The position numbers were made by a program, and so were the translations under genes. Shown in pieces: positions 51,699 through 61,340 of a stretch of DNA of 64,000 bases (position 1 is the stretch's first letter; every line of letters starts with the position of its first letter). The notes beneath the pieces were generated by a model. The model ran no database searches. It saw only the letters and a program-made list of their open reading frames with translations, and had not been told where the DNA came from. This DNA is from Chondrus crispus (Eukaryota; Rhodophyta; Florideophyceae; Gigartinales; Gigartinaceae). The DNA is taken from positions 195,346-259,345 of the forward strand of contig NW_005178889.1 in NCBI RefSeq assembly GCF_000350225.1. The letters run 5' to 3'.

Positions 51699-51807
51699 TG
51701 TGTGAACAGGAGACCGATGAATCCTCGGTTACTCGTTGTCGCTCGTTGGTTATAAGTCTGTTCCCTGCGGGACAGACTGTCCTGTGCGGTCTGTAACTAC
51801 AAAATGA

Positions 51808-52458
51808 CTATTGGCGAATGTGATTGTGGGATCTGACAGTCCCCGGGTTCGCCAATAGGGGTTTTGGGTCGACAAGGCTGAGTTTGTTGAGGAGGTTTTG
51901 TGTGCGTTGGGGTCCGAGGGGTTTTGTGAAGTAGTCAGCTACGTTTTCCTCGGATGGTATGTGTTGAATCTTGACCGTTCCTCTTTGTATGTGGTTCTGT
52001 ATGAGGTGGTTTTTGATGTCAATGAATTTTCGGCGTTTGGTTGGAGCCGAGTTTTGGGCGACGAGGATCGCGGCCTTGTTGTCTACGTAAAGGGGGGTTG
52101 ATTGGGTTTCCGGCGTGTGCGCATCGACAAGGAGGCGGCGAAGCCAATGTGCTTGTTGTGTTGCCGCCGTCGCTGCCAAGCATTCGCCTTCACACGTAGA
52201 GTCGGCGACTACTGATTGTCGTGCCGAAGTCCAGCTTATGGGGGCGTCGTGGAACAAGTGTACAACTCCTGTTCTGGAGCGGCCTGCGTGGTCATTAGCG
52301 AAGTCCGAGTCGCTGTGTGTGCAGAGGCTGGGACGGGTGTTCGGTGTGCTGGCCTTGAACAGGATGCCGTGGTGTTCTGTGCCGCTTAGGTAACGCAGTA
52401 GCCAGTGGAGGTGGTTTTTGTACGTGCGTGCCGGTTCGTGCATGACGGATGCGAGCAT
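51808..52458 (-). CDS. Element G: RNase H and end of polyprotein
   Basis: 216 codons with the copia RNase H hallmarks: the connection NHLHWLLRYLSGTEHHGILF, THSDSDFANDHAGRSRTGVVHLF (normally YSDADWAGDxxxRRSTSG), WTSARQSVVADSTCEGECLAA (normally Q..VA.S..EAEY.A), YVDNKAAI and the closing HIPSEENVADYFTKPL. It ends 12 bp from the LTR. It is separated from RT by a TAG at 52498-52500. Confidence 0.88.
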   Translation of the reverse strand: MLASVMHEPARTYKNHLHWLLRYLSGTEHHGILFKASTPNTRPSLCTHSDSDFANDHAGRSRTGVVHLFHDAPISWTSARQSVVADSTCEGECLAATAATQQAHWLRRLLVDAHTPETQSTPLYVDNKAAILVAQNSAPTKRRKFIDIKNHLIQNHIQRGTVKIQHIPSEENVADYFTKPLGPQRTQNLLNKLSLVDPKPLLANPGTVRSHNHIRQ

Positions 52459-52497
52459 GCTAACGGCGGGGTGTATGTCGGGTCTTGTGCTGTCTGC

Positions 52498-52824
52498 TTA
52501 GTAGCGGAGATCACCTATTGTCTGTCTAAAGAGGAATGATTGCTGTGGGTCCAGGAGTGGATCCTCTTCTGTGTATGTGAAAGCCGCTTTGGGTGGTAGC
52601 GGTGTGCGTTTTGCGTTGGAGTAGAGCATGCCCGTTTTGGTAAGTATAGTTCGGGCAACGTTTGGTTGGGATATGTGTATGGCACCGTTTTCGAGTCGTT
52701 GTACGTGCCATTTGAGGTATTTTGCTGGAAAGCCAAGGCGTTTGATTTTGTACTTGGCTGTGAGGACGGCGTGGATCTCGTCTTGCAGCGTTTGGGAGGA
52801 TGCTGCTGAGAGGAAATCATCCAT
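52498..52824 (-). pseudogene. Element G: second part of reverse transcriptase
   Basis: LVAINMDDFLSAAS, at the start of this frame, is the copia catalytic box (normally YVDDxL, here MDDF), followed by LQDEIHAVLTAKYKIKRLG and AKYLKWHVQRLENGAIHISQ, the palm and thumb. One frameshift, in the T-rich run around 52855, separates it from the first part of RT at 52853-54028. It ends with FLFRQTIGDLRY, normal for copia. Confidence 0.8.
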
Positions 52825-52852
52825 GTTAATGGCTACGAGAATGAGACCTTGG

Positions 52853-54028
52853 TCAGGTTTTTTTGTAGAAGAGGCAGGGGTCTGCCTGAGTAGGTTGGTA
52901 TCCGTGTGAGGTCAGATGGTTGGACAGGCCGTCGTGGTAAATTCGTGCTGCCTGCGGTGTGCCATATATATTGCGTATGAGGAGTCCCGCTTTGCCTGGA
53001 TGTTTGAGAGTCCCTTCAAAGCGGGGGTGTTGCTTGATGTAAACTGGTTTTGTCTGGGGGAATTTTTCGTGGAGGTATGCTGAGCTGATGTCCATGTGCT
53101 CGGGGGACCAGTTGCGTGAGGCGGCTATGGCGAGCAGTAGGCGTACTGTGGTCTTGTCTGCCATATAGGTCGTTACTTGCTCTGGATCGTAGGGCGCGCC
53201 TGGGGTCATGCGGTCGCCTCTGGCTGTGCATCGCGCTTTTCGTGCGGTGACGGTGCCGGTGTGGTCTCGAATGTATCGAAACGTCATTGTGAGGGGTATC
53301 AAATTTGTATGCTTGGGGAGTTGTGTGTTTGCTAGCCATTGGATGGTTTCGGTGTTGTCTAATTTATCCAGTTCTGCGTCTTGTGCTTGTGCCCATTGGG
53401 CCGCGTCTGGGTAAGTTCTAGCTTCCAGTCTGGTGCGTGGGTCCGGTGTGGTGAGTGGGATTGGTGTAGCTGGTGAGGTGCGGAGGACTGCTGTGGTGCT
53501 GACCGCGGGGTCGTGTGCTTTTGTGTAAGGATGAAAGTCATGCGTGCGAGTGATGTGGTACTTGTGAGTGTGCATGTCTTGCACTGTTATCGATTGGGGG
53601 CTGTTGGAGTACATGTATCGTACTGTACGGCTGCGTGTGTCAAGTTTCTTTTTAGTGCCGTAGATGGGGATCGTTCCCAGTTGTCCAAAGATTAGAGGTT
53701 GTCTGGGTTGCGCTTGTCGTGTGTGCCACAGGGTGTGGGGGGCTTGTCCGGTGGCGCGGTGGGGGATGATGTTATATTTGTACGCTGTGTCGCGTACTGC
53801 GTCTTCCCAGTACGCATCAGGGAGGTTGGCGTGATGGGGGTTGGCTCTGGCGGCGTTCATGAGAGTTTGATTAATTCTCTCTGCGATTGAATTTTCATGG
53901 CGTTGGTGCGGTGTGTTATTTTCGTACTTGATGCCTAAGGAGGCGTATGACTGCAATGCGTCGTTGGACTTGAATTCTCGTGCGTTATCAGTGCGGTAGA
54001 AACGCGGGAGGCGGTTGCGCTGTTTCAT
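52853..54028 (-). CDS. Element G: integrase core, linker and first part of reverse transcriptase
   Basis: 391 codons. The integrase part has the second catalytic Asp in YRTDNAREFK and the Glu in HENSIAERINQTL. The zinc finger (LNHASL...CSACAHAKQ) and the first catalytic Asp (LSSDTCGPIHP) lie upstream at 54029-54400 in another frame. The copia-type linker FGQLGTIPIY, then RTYPDAAQWAQAQDAELDKL leads to RT: RKARCTARGDRM, ITxYMADKTTVRLLLAIAA, PEHMDISSAYLHEKFP and YGTPQAARIYHDGLSNHL. It belongs to a full-length copia polyprotein broken by two frameshifts. Confidence 0.85.
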   Translation of the reverse strand: MKQRNRLPRFYRTDNAREFKSNDALQSYASLGIKYENNTPHQRHENSIAERINQTLMNAARANPHHANLPDAYWEDAVRDTAYKYNIIPHRATGQAPHTLWHTRQAQPRQPLIFGQLGTIPIYGTKKKLDTRSRTVRYMYSNSPQSITVQDMHTHKYHITRTHDFHPYTKAHDPAVSTTAVLRTSPATPIPLTTPDPRTRLEARTYPDAAQWAQAQDAELDKLDNTETIQWLANTQLPKHTNLIPLTMTFRYIRDHTGTVTARKARCTARGDRMTPGAPYDPEQVTTYMADKTTVRLLLAIAASRNWSPEHMDISSAYLHEKFPQTKPVYIKQHPRFEGTLKHPGKAGLLIRNIYGTPQAARIYHDGLSNHLTSHGYQPTQADPCLFYKKT

Positions 54029-54400
54029 TAGGGCAAAAAATGTGGCATGATGGTGCTGACTTCGCTTCTCGTTTTGAGAAAATAAAGCATGACGTACCGG
54101 GATGCCGCGTCAATGTACGTGAGGAAGTGGTGATTGCCGTGGTTGGATCGAGGGTGGATGGGGCCGCATGTATCGGAGCTTAGGTATTCACCTGTACTGT
54201 AGTGATGTTGAGTGGGGGCATGGCATGCCGGTCGCTGCTTTGCGTGTGCGCATGCGGAGCATGACAGTGGGCTGCGTGTTGAGGCGAGGGATGGTGGAAG
54301 GCCGTGTATCGTTCTCGATTTGGCGATAGTTTGGATTGTACGTAGGGATGCGTGGTTCAGTCGCAGGTGCCAGTGGTGTAAGATTTGGTCCGTGGCCTCA
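54029..54400 (-). pseudogene. Element G: integrase zinc finger and first catalytic Asp, out of frame
   Basis: Not visible as a long frame. Translating the minus strand across the break gives HWHLRLNHASLRTIQ, CSACAHAKQRPACH and EYLSSDTCGPIHPR, the HHCC module and the first catalytic Asp of integrase. A frameshift near 54380 separates it from the gag-protease frame and another joins it to the core at 54028. Confidence 0.7.
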
Positions 54401-55951
54401 CAGGGGATCGGTGGGATGTGTGGTGCTGGCGTTGAGCGTATGGATAAGGTGTATTTGATGTCCGTTGTGTGGTAAGGGGGGGTAGTGCTCTACTTGTGGT
54501 GAGGGGTGGTGTGGTGTGGGTTGGATTGGCTGGGGTTGGATGGCGGGGGATTGGCTGTGGCGTGTGGGGTTTCGGATTGCGTCGCGGGGCGGGGATCGTG
54601 CGCGCTCCTCTGGCTTGGAGGTGCGGGGTTGTCGTCCATGCATATGCCTTGATGGTGGGGTTCCATGGGGCTGTGCCGATGATTTTTCCTCGGGAGTGCT
54701 TGTCGAGGAGGTACGCGGCGCTTGGCGTGAAGAGGATGTTGCCGTGGGTTTGTGCTATGGATTGGACGGATAGGAGGTTGCTTGTGATGTCCGGGGATAC
54801 CACGGCTGGAACCTTGAGCGTGTGTCTCTTATTCGTCTTGATCGTCGTCTGCCCGGCGTGAGTGCATTGCACGATCTGGTTAGTAGCAGTTTTTGTGTTG
54901 TGTTGGATCGGCCGTGGGTGGTGTACGGTGGAGAGGTTTGCCATATGAGAGGGATGTGCGCCCGAATCGAGGATGTACGTACAGTTGTCATCGAGGGCTT
55001 CGCTTGCCGTGTCGTCCATGGCCGTTCCGTTGTCGCTGGCGTAGTCAAAGTAACTGTGAGCGGCACGTGCTGTGTGGTGTGGCTTTGATCGTGACGGTTG
55101 GCGTGTACGGTGACGGGGGTGTGCGGGGTGGTTGCATTCGATGTCCGTGTGTCTGGGGCGGGAGACGCCGAGGGACATGTGGAAGAGGCATGGATTTTTT
55201 GGGACGGGGAGGTACCGGCGTGGGGTGCGGTTGCGCCATTGTGGGGCCGGTGCTGAATTTCTGATTAAATTTGGGCCTCCTGCGTCGCCGTGCATGTGTG
55301 ACGGTCGAAGTTGGGTCGGTTGCTTGTACATGGTCAAACAGTTGAATTTGTGCACGAAGTCTTTCATGTCCGTAGGATCTAGAGCTATGAGATGACTGCC
55401 GATGGTGGCGGTGCACGGGTTGAAGCGCAGCCCGTCGATGAGGAATTCGACGGTGGTTTTGGGGTCTGAAATCTCTGGGTACCGTGCGGCGATCATTTTC
55501 GTTCGGATTTGTTCGTGGGTAGAGATGTACTGCTCCAGGGTCATATCAGGGAGGTAGTGTGCTTGTTCAGCGAGCTGCTTCAGGTATTTGTGGTCTGAGG
55601 CTTTGGTCGTGTCCAGGTGGGACGTGATAGCCTGAATTAGATCGTAAGGAGTTGGATCGCTAGTGGGGGTGAGGATCAGGTTGGCGATCTGAGGTGGGAC
55701 TGACGTGATTAACTTGCCGAGTAGGTAGTTTTTGTTCCTTTGAAATGTTGCAAGGTCGGTGTCGTCTTGTGGGGGTTGGGGTTGCTTGTTATGTGGTCGA
55801 TGGCGTTGATAATGTGTGCTGCCGCTCGTGTAGCGACGATCCATGGTCCGTAATTCGTGGGATCTAGGCGTGGAATGTCAGGTCGTTTGTCCATGGTGAA
55901 TATGTCTTGGTTGGCGTTGATGTCTTGTATTTGTGTTGCGGTGTTTGTCAT
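54357..55951 (-). pseudogene. Element G: gag and protease
   Basis: Gag starts at ATG 55951 (DIPRLDPTNYGPWIVATRAAAHI, the usual copia gag entry). The frame shifts near 55780 within a C-rich run and continues in the 55844-54357 frame: DLATFQRNKNYLLGKLI, DMTLEQYISTHEQIRTKM, TVEFLIDGLRF. The protease follows with CTYILDSGAHPSHM and LKVPAVVSPDITSNLLSVQSIAQ, which is typical of copia. There is no clear zinc knuckle. An upstream His/Asp/Lys-rich frame (55878-56231) with repeated DKRH-type units lies in the leader and is probably simple sequence. Confidence 0.8.
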
Positions 55952-56357
55952 TGTGTATGTCGTGTGATGTGTTCTGTCGTTTGTCTTGTGAATTGTCTTG
56001 AGGTGTGTCGTATTGGTTGTCGGTGTGGGATTTGTTGTGTCGTTTGTCTGGTGATTTGTCGTGATGTTTGTCGTGTTGGTTCTCTGTGTTGGATGAGATT
56101 GTGGTGGTATGTATGTAAGAGGGGAAGTGGGATTTAGCCTGGGGCTCCTCCGCAGGGGGAGGGATCGGTGTGTTCGTGTCGTTGTGGGTTATGTTGCTGA
56201 TTGGCGATGAGGGGAAGGTGGAGTTATGCAAGGTAGCGCAAGGTGCTTATAACCTGTGTGAACAGGAGACCGATGACTCCTCGTTTACTCGTCGTCGCTC
56301 GTTGGTTATAAGTCTGTTCCCTGCGGGACAGACTGTCCTGTGCGGTCTGACACACTG

Positions 56358-57120
56358 TACGCCGTCAACTCCAACTCACTGAACAAGGTGAGGCCATGGG
56401 GTATGTTTTTGTCCAACTTCGAGTACAAGATTGTTCACATAAGTGGCGAGGACAATTGCTGGGCCGATTTGCTATCTCACTGGGGCTCCGCCTGCTTTCA
56501 TCCAGCGGCTGCCGAAGTCGGTCATCTTCGCGTAGCAGCTCCACTTCAGGCTCCGCGCGCCCCCGACCGCGACGCAGACTTTACGTGGCCTACTCGTAAC
56601 GATATAATCTTATCAAAACAGGGGGCTGCCCTGCCCCCGGCCGCTCTGGCGAACACTTCTTCCGATGGGTTGCTCCAATTGCCCCCAGGGGTCATATGGA
56701 TCCCACTCCATGACGTCTCCCTCCAGTTGCCCATCTGCTTAATCGGGCATTGCGGCCGTGGTGGCCGCCGAGGCGCCACTGCCACGGCCCAGGCTATCAA
56801 GGCCATTTTCATCTGGGACCGTATCGAAATGAAACAATTTATTTAGAGACGCCTCGGTGTCCTAAGTACTAAGTCCATTTGGACTACAGTATGGCCCAGG
56901 CTATCAAGGCCATTTTCATCTGGGACCGTATCGACGAGGACATCGCCCAGTTCTGTCTCACGTGCCTACATTGTGCGCTAGCGTCGGGGGCCACTTGCAC
57001 TCCGAGGCCTTTGGGCCACGCCATGAATTCGGACAGACCCAACGAGCTCATCAATTTCGATTTTTTGTACCTAGGCCCAAGCACACAGGAATTGCAATAC
57101 GTCGTGATTATCAAGGATGA
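56358..57120 (+). pseudogene. Element D: end of RNase H and integrase N-terminal part
   Basis: Continues D after G: YAVNSNSLNKVRPWGMFLSNFEYKIVHISGEDNCWADLLSHWGS is the end of RNase H. An integrase linker and zinc finger follow (GHCGRGG; CLTCLHCALASG), then the catalytic-core beginning INFDFLYLGPS (first Asp), up to the E insertion at 57120. A perfect 42-bp direct repeat (56786-56827 and 56893-56934) splits the zinc-finger region and shifts the frame. Confidence 0.75.
56786..56934. repeat. 42-bp direct repeat in D's integrase
   Basis: 56786-56827 and 56893-56934 are identical (GGCCCAGGCTATCAAGG...), separated by 65 bp that carry a stop. It looks like a duplication with filler and it breaks the integrase. 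Confidence 0.9.
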
Positions 57121-57433
57121 TGTTGACAGCTAAAAAGGGGGGCTGCGGGCGTAGGGGAGAGAGAAAAGCGAGATGTTTATTTCAAGAGGGGGGGGTCGGT
57201 CCGGGTGTCGTTGTTCTTCTCGCCCATTGCGGTGTGTCGCGGCGCGCCCCTTTCTCTTATAGAGGGGGCCGCCATCATCTTCCACTCCACAGGACCGCCG
57301 CCCTTCAAAGGGAGATTGTCCACGTGTACACCTGGCGTACACGCGAACCAACAAAATCACCTTTTTGAAGGCTTTGGTCCTGGGGCCACTCCTGAGTACT
57401 GTACCCGGTACAGTACCCCAAATCTCCCCTACA
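57121..57433 (-). repeat. 3' LTR of E
   Basis: Contains a perfect palindrome at 57396-57416, arms GTACTGTACC and GGTACAGTAC around one C, in the last 40 bp. It has 12 bp (GGCCACTCCTGA) that the other LTR lacks. Confidence 0.88.
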
Positions 57434-57727
57434 CGACCCCCTCCCTAGCCCCACATCCGGGCAGGGGCAACATATATACTGACCGATGGCCGGTCCTTGC
57501 CCCTGGTGCTCGGCTTGAGTCAGGAAACCGGTGCTCGACCTTGACGATCCAATTGACACAATTTAGTGTCACCATCGACACCCTTCCCCCAATCGCTCCA
57601 CGTATACACGTGTACAGCTCATCATCACTGTAAGCTTCCACTTCTATCATTAACCTACCCACCTTCTCTAATTTTCACTCAACTAACTTCGGTATTCCTG
57701 CGTTTTTTTGAAGAACCTGACACCGCG
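57434..57727. other. Captured segment of E, 5' of the H3-like ORF
   Basis: No frame of interest. On the + strand, the direction of the H3-like ORF, there is a TATA-like CATATATACT at 57469-57478, about 370 bp before its ATG. It could be a captured promoter region, but that is speculation. Confidence 0.35.
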
Positions 57728-60700
57728 TCAGGTCCTAGTTGCCTCCAGTTTTAGAGATCGCTGATTGCTTGTGTGGCAGTACTCAGGTGAGGTTTTAGTC
57801 TTCGAGTCTGCCCCTTGCAAGAAACCTGATCTAACGAGGATGGCGAAAACCAAGCAGACGGCGCGCCGCAGTACTGGCGGCACGGCGCCTCGTAAACAGC
57901 TCTCGTCGAAGGCGGCGAGAGTGTCCGTTGAAGAGCTCAACGCTCGTGAGAGAATAATGTGGCTATTGTCGCAAAGAACGGACGTAATGAAGGTGTCGAA
58001 GAATGAGAAGCTTCGCCTCGTTTTCCGTACCATGTATGGGTTGGAACGAGGCTGACAAAGTATGACTTGGATTTGACCGAAATGCTCCGCCTTTTCGGTC
58101 GACATGTTCTCGTCCACATAAGTGCGCGAGGAAAGCACATAAACACGAAATTTCTTCAAAGCAAAGATGACCGCAACCGCCTCACGCTCACAAGCGGAGT
58201 ACTTGCGCTCAGATGTATTCATAGTACGGCTTGCGTACTGGATGGGGTGTATTTTCCTATCTTCCTTCTTTTGAGCCAACACAGCCCCGACGGAGACCGA
58301 TGACGTACCCGTCTCAACGACGAAGGGCTTCTCGAAGTCTGGGTAAGGCAAGACTGGCGGAGAAGTTAACTTTATGCGTAGTTCATCAAAGGCTTCTTGC
58401 ATTTCTCCGGTCCATTTCAATCTGCCGTTTCCGGATGTAGCCGCATGGAGTACCGCAGCAATGTCCGCAAACTTGCAGATGAAACGACGGTAGTAGCTTG
58501 CTAACCCGAGAAAGCTCCTAAGTTCAGTCGTAGTGGTCGGGATCGGTGCATTCCGAATTACTTCGACCTCGCTCGGGGCAACGGCAATCCCGCCTTTGTC
58601 GACAACATGACCGAGCAACTTGATCTTCGCCTGGGCCAAGCTACACTTTGTCAGCTTAAGCTTAAGACCAGCCTCGTCAAGCACATCAAATACATGCTGC
58701 AGGTGCCGAAGATGTTCTTCTATAGTCTTAGAGAACACCACAACGTCATCGAGGTACACACGCACAAACGGCACTCCGCGAAAGATTGTATCCATCATTC
58801 TCTGAAATGTCGAAGGCGCATTCATCAATCCAAAGGGCATGACTTCGAACTTATACGTCCCGTAGCGACAGACAAAAGTAGTCATTTCTTTGCATTGTTG
58901 TGCCATCCGAATTTGCCAGTAACCACTGAACAAATCCAGAGAAGTGAAGTACGCACTTCCTTCCAAGTCATCAAATATCTCTTCTATTTTCGGCAAAGGC
59001 CATCTGTCTGCATTCATCTTCTGGTTCAGAGAACGGTAATCAACACAGAAGCGTGGATTCCCATCTTTTTTGGATACGATGACGACCGGAAAGGACCATG
59101 CGGCGCTGGAAGGCGTGATGATTCCTGCTTCCAGCATTTTGTCCAGCTCTTTCCGAACGATTTCGTTATGCAAGGGAGCCATTCTCCTCGCCGAGTGATA
59201 GATCGGATTAGTATCATCTAACTCGAAATGGTGCTTGATTGGGACTTCAGCAGGCCGAAGGTCGTCAAAGGATGTAGCAACGATACTCCTACCCATCAGG
59301 GCGGTCTCGATGACTGCTTGAGCTTCATTGTCAAGATGCACAAGTTTTTCCCGAAGCATTTTCACGGCCTTGTTGATGACATCGGAATCAGGTGATTCTA
59401 CTTCCTCATCTTCTCCGATCGCTCCGTCCAGAGTTAAGCCTAGCTCGAAAGGTTCATCGCCGAGGATGGCGACAACATAAGTCTCTTCTTCCGACGAGTT
59501 TTCTGAGGCGAACGACTCGACATCAGAAGTGAAGTCCTCACTATCAGTCTCCGAATCCGCGACGATAGGACTTAATTGATCAAACTCCAGACTCATTTTC
59601 ACGGTTTTGTTTCCGATCAACATTCTAACAGACTGGTGACCTAGATCGATGCAGGCTTGAAGTTCTTCGAGAGTTGGATACCCGATTAAGATATCAACTG
59701 GGGATCCTTCAACAACCAAGAAGTTGAGTGAAGTAACAGCGCCATTGAACGTGACAGGAACTTCCTCGATGGAACCTAAGCAGGCTGTCTTTTGTCCATT
59801 GGCGACCGTAATCTTCGTCGGAGTCGGCTTTGGAAACAGAGAGAGCTTCGATGCCACAGACGCATTCATAACATTAGGGATAGCTCCTGAGTCTAACAAC
59901 GCTCTCATTTGTGTCCCGTAGACTTGTACCGAAACTACTTTCAGACGTTTCGGCAAAGTACCGATCGAAGCAGCCACGGGGCGTCTAGGGCGACTGTTGA
60001 ACAAACGACGGATCTCTTTCTTGGCCTCGTCGCCATCTCCTCGAATCAGTTGACCGAATGTCAAACCAGAGGGGGCGTTCGCGAGGGAAGAAACCACATC
60101 GTACTTCCCCGAGTGCTCTTGGACGGCGTTCTTCTTACTTGTCCTCTTCTTTCTTGTTCGACGGCCGGGCTTAGGAGGTTTCCTCAGGGAGTTCGGAGTC
60201 CAGTACTTACGCAGGTTGAGAAGGGAGGGGATTGGCTCGCCGCCACCATCGTTTCGCGTCTTGGCCATCGGCTCTCCATCGGCGTTTCTCTTGACTGATG
60301 CCACTAACTTCTCATCAGCAGGGAGGTCGTCGTGCGTCACAACACTCACCTGGTTTCCTGCGAAGCCCGTCCGTGTACTCGACACGGCAATATCCGTCTG
60401 GGTCTTCTTAGGAGGGTAGGCACTGCTACCTCCCCTCTGTGGACCAATTCTAGCCCAACAGCTTGTCTCTGAATGACCAAATTTTCCGCAGCAAGGGCAT
60501 TTCGTGTCCCTATGCGGATTCGCATCGCATCTATTAGCGCCATGACCCGGTCGTTTGCAATAAGAACAAGTACGATCGTGGGCGGGGCGGAATGCTGTTG
60601 CGTCATCCCTCGAATGATTCTTCTTGATAATAAGGGAAATATCGGCTAGTCGATCAGCTAAAGCGTCAACTTTCGTCTCGAGTGGAGACAAGGGAGCTTT

Positions 60701-60901
60701 TGAACGCATCATGACCCTTTTTGACCCAACTTGCCCTCTCGGCTCATACACAACTTGCGAGCTCTCTGACCCCTGGTAGCGCGAATTGCTCAAGGAGTTC
60801 GCCGCCGCCTGAAAGGCGCAGCGACCAGACCAGAAGTCCATGATTGCATCGAATAGGGCCTTGTAGGTCTTCGCACCTCTATAGATGGCAAACTGGGCCA
60901 A
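57728..60901 (-). CDS. Element E: zinc knuckles, protease, reverse transcriptase and truncated RNase H
   Basis: 1057 codons. A gag tail is followed by two zinc knuckles (CSYCKRPGHGANRC and CPCCGKFGHSETSC), then the protease with MRALLDSGAIPNVM and VDILIGYPTLEEL. RT is complete: VVIVSKKDGNPRFCVDYRSLN, TSLDLFSGYWQIRM, MPFGLMNAPSTFQRMMD and VYLDDVVVFSKT (Y716, D718, D719), then LGHVVDKGG and RSFLGLASYYRRF. RNase H starts at FVVETGTSSVSVGAVLAQ, where TDAS has become TGTS, so its catalytic Asp is lost. It runs to KKFRVYVLSS (about 58125) and breaks off. The remaining about 130 codons to the stop are the antisense of foreign sequence. Confidence 0.9.
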   Translation of the reverse strand: MAQFAIYRGAKTYKALFDAIMDFWSGRCAFQAAANSLSNSRYQGSESSQVVYEPRGQVGSKRVMMRSKAPLSPLETKVDALADRLADISLIIKKNHSRDDATAFRPAHDRTCSYCKRPGHGANRCDANPHRDTKCPCCGKFGHSETSCWARIGPQRGGSSAYPPKKTQTDIAVSSTRTGFAGNQVSVVTHDDLPADEKLVASVKRNADGEPMAKTRNDGGGEPIPSLLNLRKYWTPNSLRKPPKPGRRTRKKRTSKKNAVQEHSGKYDVVSSLANAPSGLTFGQLIRGDGDEAKKEIRRLFNSRPRRPVAASIGTLPKRLKVVSVQVYGTQMRALLDSGAIPNVMNASVASKLSLFPKPTPTKITVANGQKTACLGSIEEVPVTFNGAVTSLNFLVVEGSPVDILIGYPTLEELQACIDLGHQSVRMLIGNKTVKMSLEFDQLSPIVADSETDSEDFTSDVESFASENSSEEETYVVAILGDEPFELGLTLDGAIGEDEEVESPDSDVINKAVKMLREKLVHLDNEAQAVIETALMGRSIVATSFDDLRPAEVPIKHHFELDDTNPIYHSARRMAPLHNEIVRKELDKMLEAGIITPSSAAWSFPVVIVSKKDGNPRFCVDYRSLNQKMNADRWPLPKIEEIFDDLEGSAYFTSLDLFSGYWQIRMAQQCKEMTTFVCRYGTYKFEVMPFGLMNAPSTFQRMMDTIFRGVPFVRVYLDDVVVFSKTIEEHLRHLQHVFDVLDEAGLKLKLTKCSLAQAKIKLLGHVVDKGGIAVAPSEVEVIRNAPIPTTTTELRSFLGLASYYRRFICKFADIAAVLHAATSGNGRLKWTGEMQEAFDELRIKLTSPPVLPYPDFEKPFVVETGTSSVSVGAVLAQKKEDRKIHPIQYASRTMNTSERKYSACEREAVAVIFALKKFRVYVLSSRTYVDENMSTEKAEHFGQIQVILCQPRSNPYMVRKTRRSFSFFDTFITSVLCDNSHIILSRALSSSTDTLAAFDESCLRGAVPPVLRRAVCLVFAILVRSGFLQGADSKTKTSPEYCHTSNQRSLKLEATRT
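57840..58055 (+). CDS. Histone H3 N-terminal-tail ORF, antisense to E's pol
   Basis: ATG at 57840, 71 codons. Residues 1-26 after Met match the histone H3 tail (AKTKQTARRSTGG, then TAPRKQLSSKAAR) and keep K4, R8, S10, R17, K18, K23 and R26. Against canonical H3 the differences are R2K, K9R, K14T, A21S and T22S. The match stops exactly after R26. The following 45 residues (VSVEELNARERIMWLL, SKNEKLRLVFRTMYG) are not H3 and have no histone fold. The base sequence after R26 is GTGTCC, so the end of an exon is possible. It lies in the foreign stretch that replaced E's RNase H and integrase. Whether it is transcribed cannot be told. The tail identification is secure, the function is not. Confidence 0.75.
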   Translation: MAKTKQTARRSTGGTAPRKQLSSKAARVSVEELNARERIMWLLSQRTDVMKVSKNEKLRLVFRTMYGLERG

Positions 60902-60971
60902 CTAGAGATGTTCCATCACGGCGTTGCGAAGCAGTCCGAACTTCGCTTCGTCGTTGAATCCCGCCTTCTCT

Positions 60972-61340
60972 TTAGAGACGGTCTGAGTTTCGAAGGGACC
61001 CACTGATATCCCCGAAAGAAAGGCGAGCGGCCATCGCATCCCGAATCACATCTTCAGGTGATTCAACCGGGGCGAACCGCTCGACCAAGGCCTTCTTGAC
61101 CTTCTGGTAGTCGGAGCCATCTGCACTGCTATCTCCGTTCTTGACAAAGGCTTGATAAAAGAAGTCGAATGCATCTCCCTCCAGGTAGCGAAGGAGTTCA
61201 AACGCCCTTTCTTCGTCCGACTTGCCAGAGGTGGCAACATTTTCGAACACGAAGAAGAACTTGTGGACGTCAGCCGGCTTCGACCCGTCAAACTGTGACA
61301 AGGAGCCGTCTTCTTTGCCACCCCTCCACAAGAGTACCAT
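60972..61340 (-). pseudogene. Element E: N-terminal gag
   Basis: 122 codons starting at the LTR edge, with FDGSKPADVHKFFFVFENV, ERAFELLRYLEGDAFDFFYQAF and YQKVKKALVERFAP, the usual gypsy capsid features. It is separated from the next frame by a frameshift near 60980 and a TAG at 60902-60904. In between, the other frame reads EKAGFNDEAKFGLLRNAV. The start inside the primer-binding-site region suggests the real start may be a little further in. Confidence 0.7.

Larger units (their letters stand above)
51699..56352 (-). mobile_element. Ty1/copia element G with about 98-bp LTRs, inserted in D's RNase H
   Basis: Direct repeats 51699-51796 and 56255-56352 begin TGTGTGAACAGG. The right copy ends GGTCTGACA (TG...CA), while the left copy ends CTGTAA and has drifted. 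CACTG flanks both sides (51694-51698 and 56353-56357). Without G and one CACTG, D's frame runs straight through. Such short LTRs are at the low end for copia elements. Confidence 0.85.

Noticed and set aside
53208..54475. Plus-strand Gly/Val/Cys-rich frames opposite element G
   Set aside because: They mirror the Pro/His/Thr-rich copia polyprotein on the minus strand.
55878..56231. His/Asp/Lys-rich ORF in the leader of element G as a metal-binding protein
   Set aside because: Repeats of a short TTGTCGTG-like unit generate it. It is simple sequence in the leader, with an alternative frame carrying gag.
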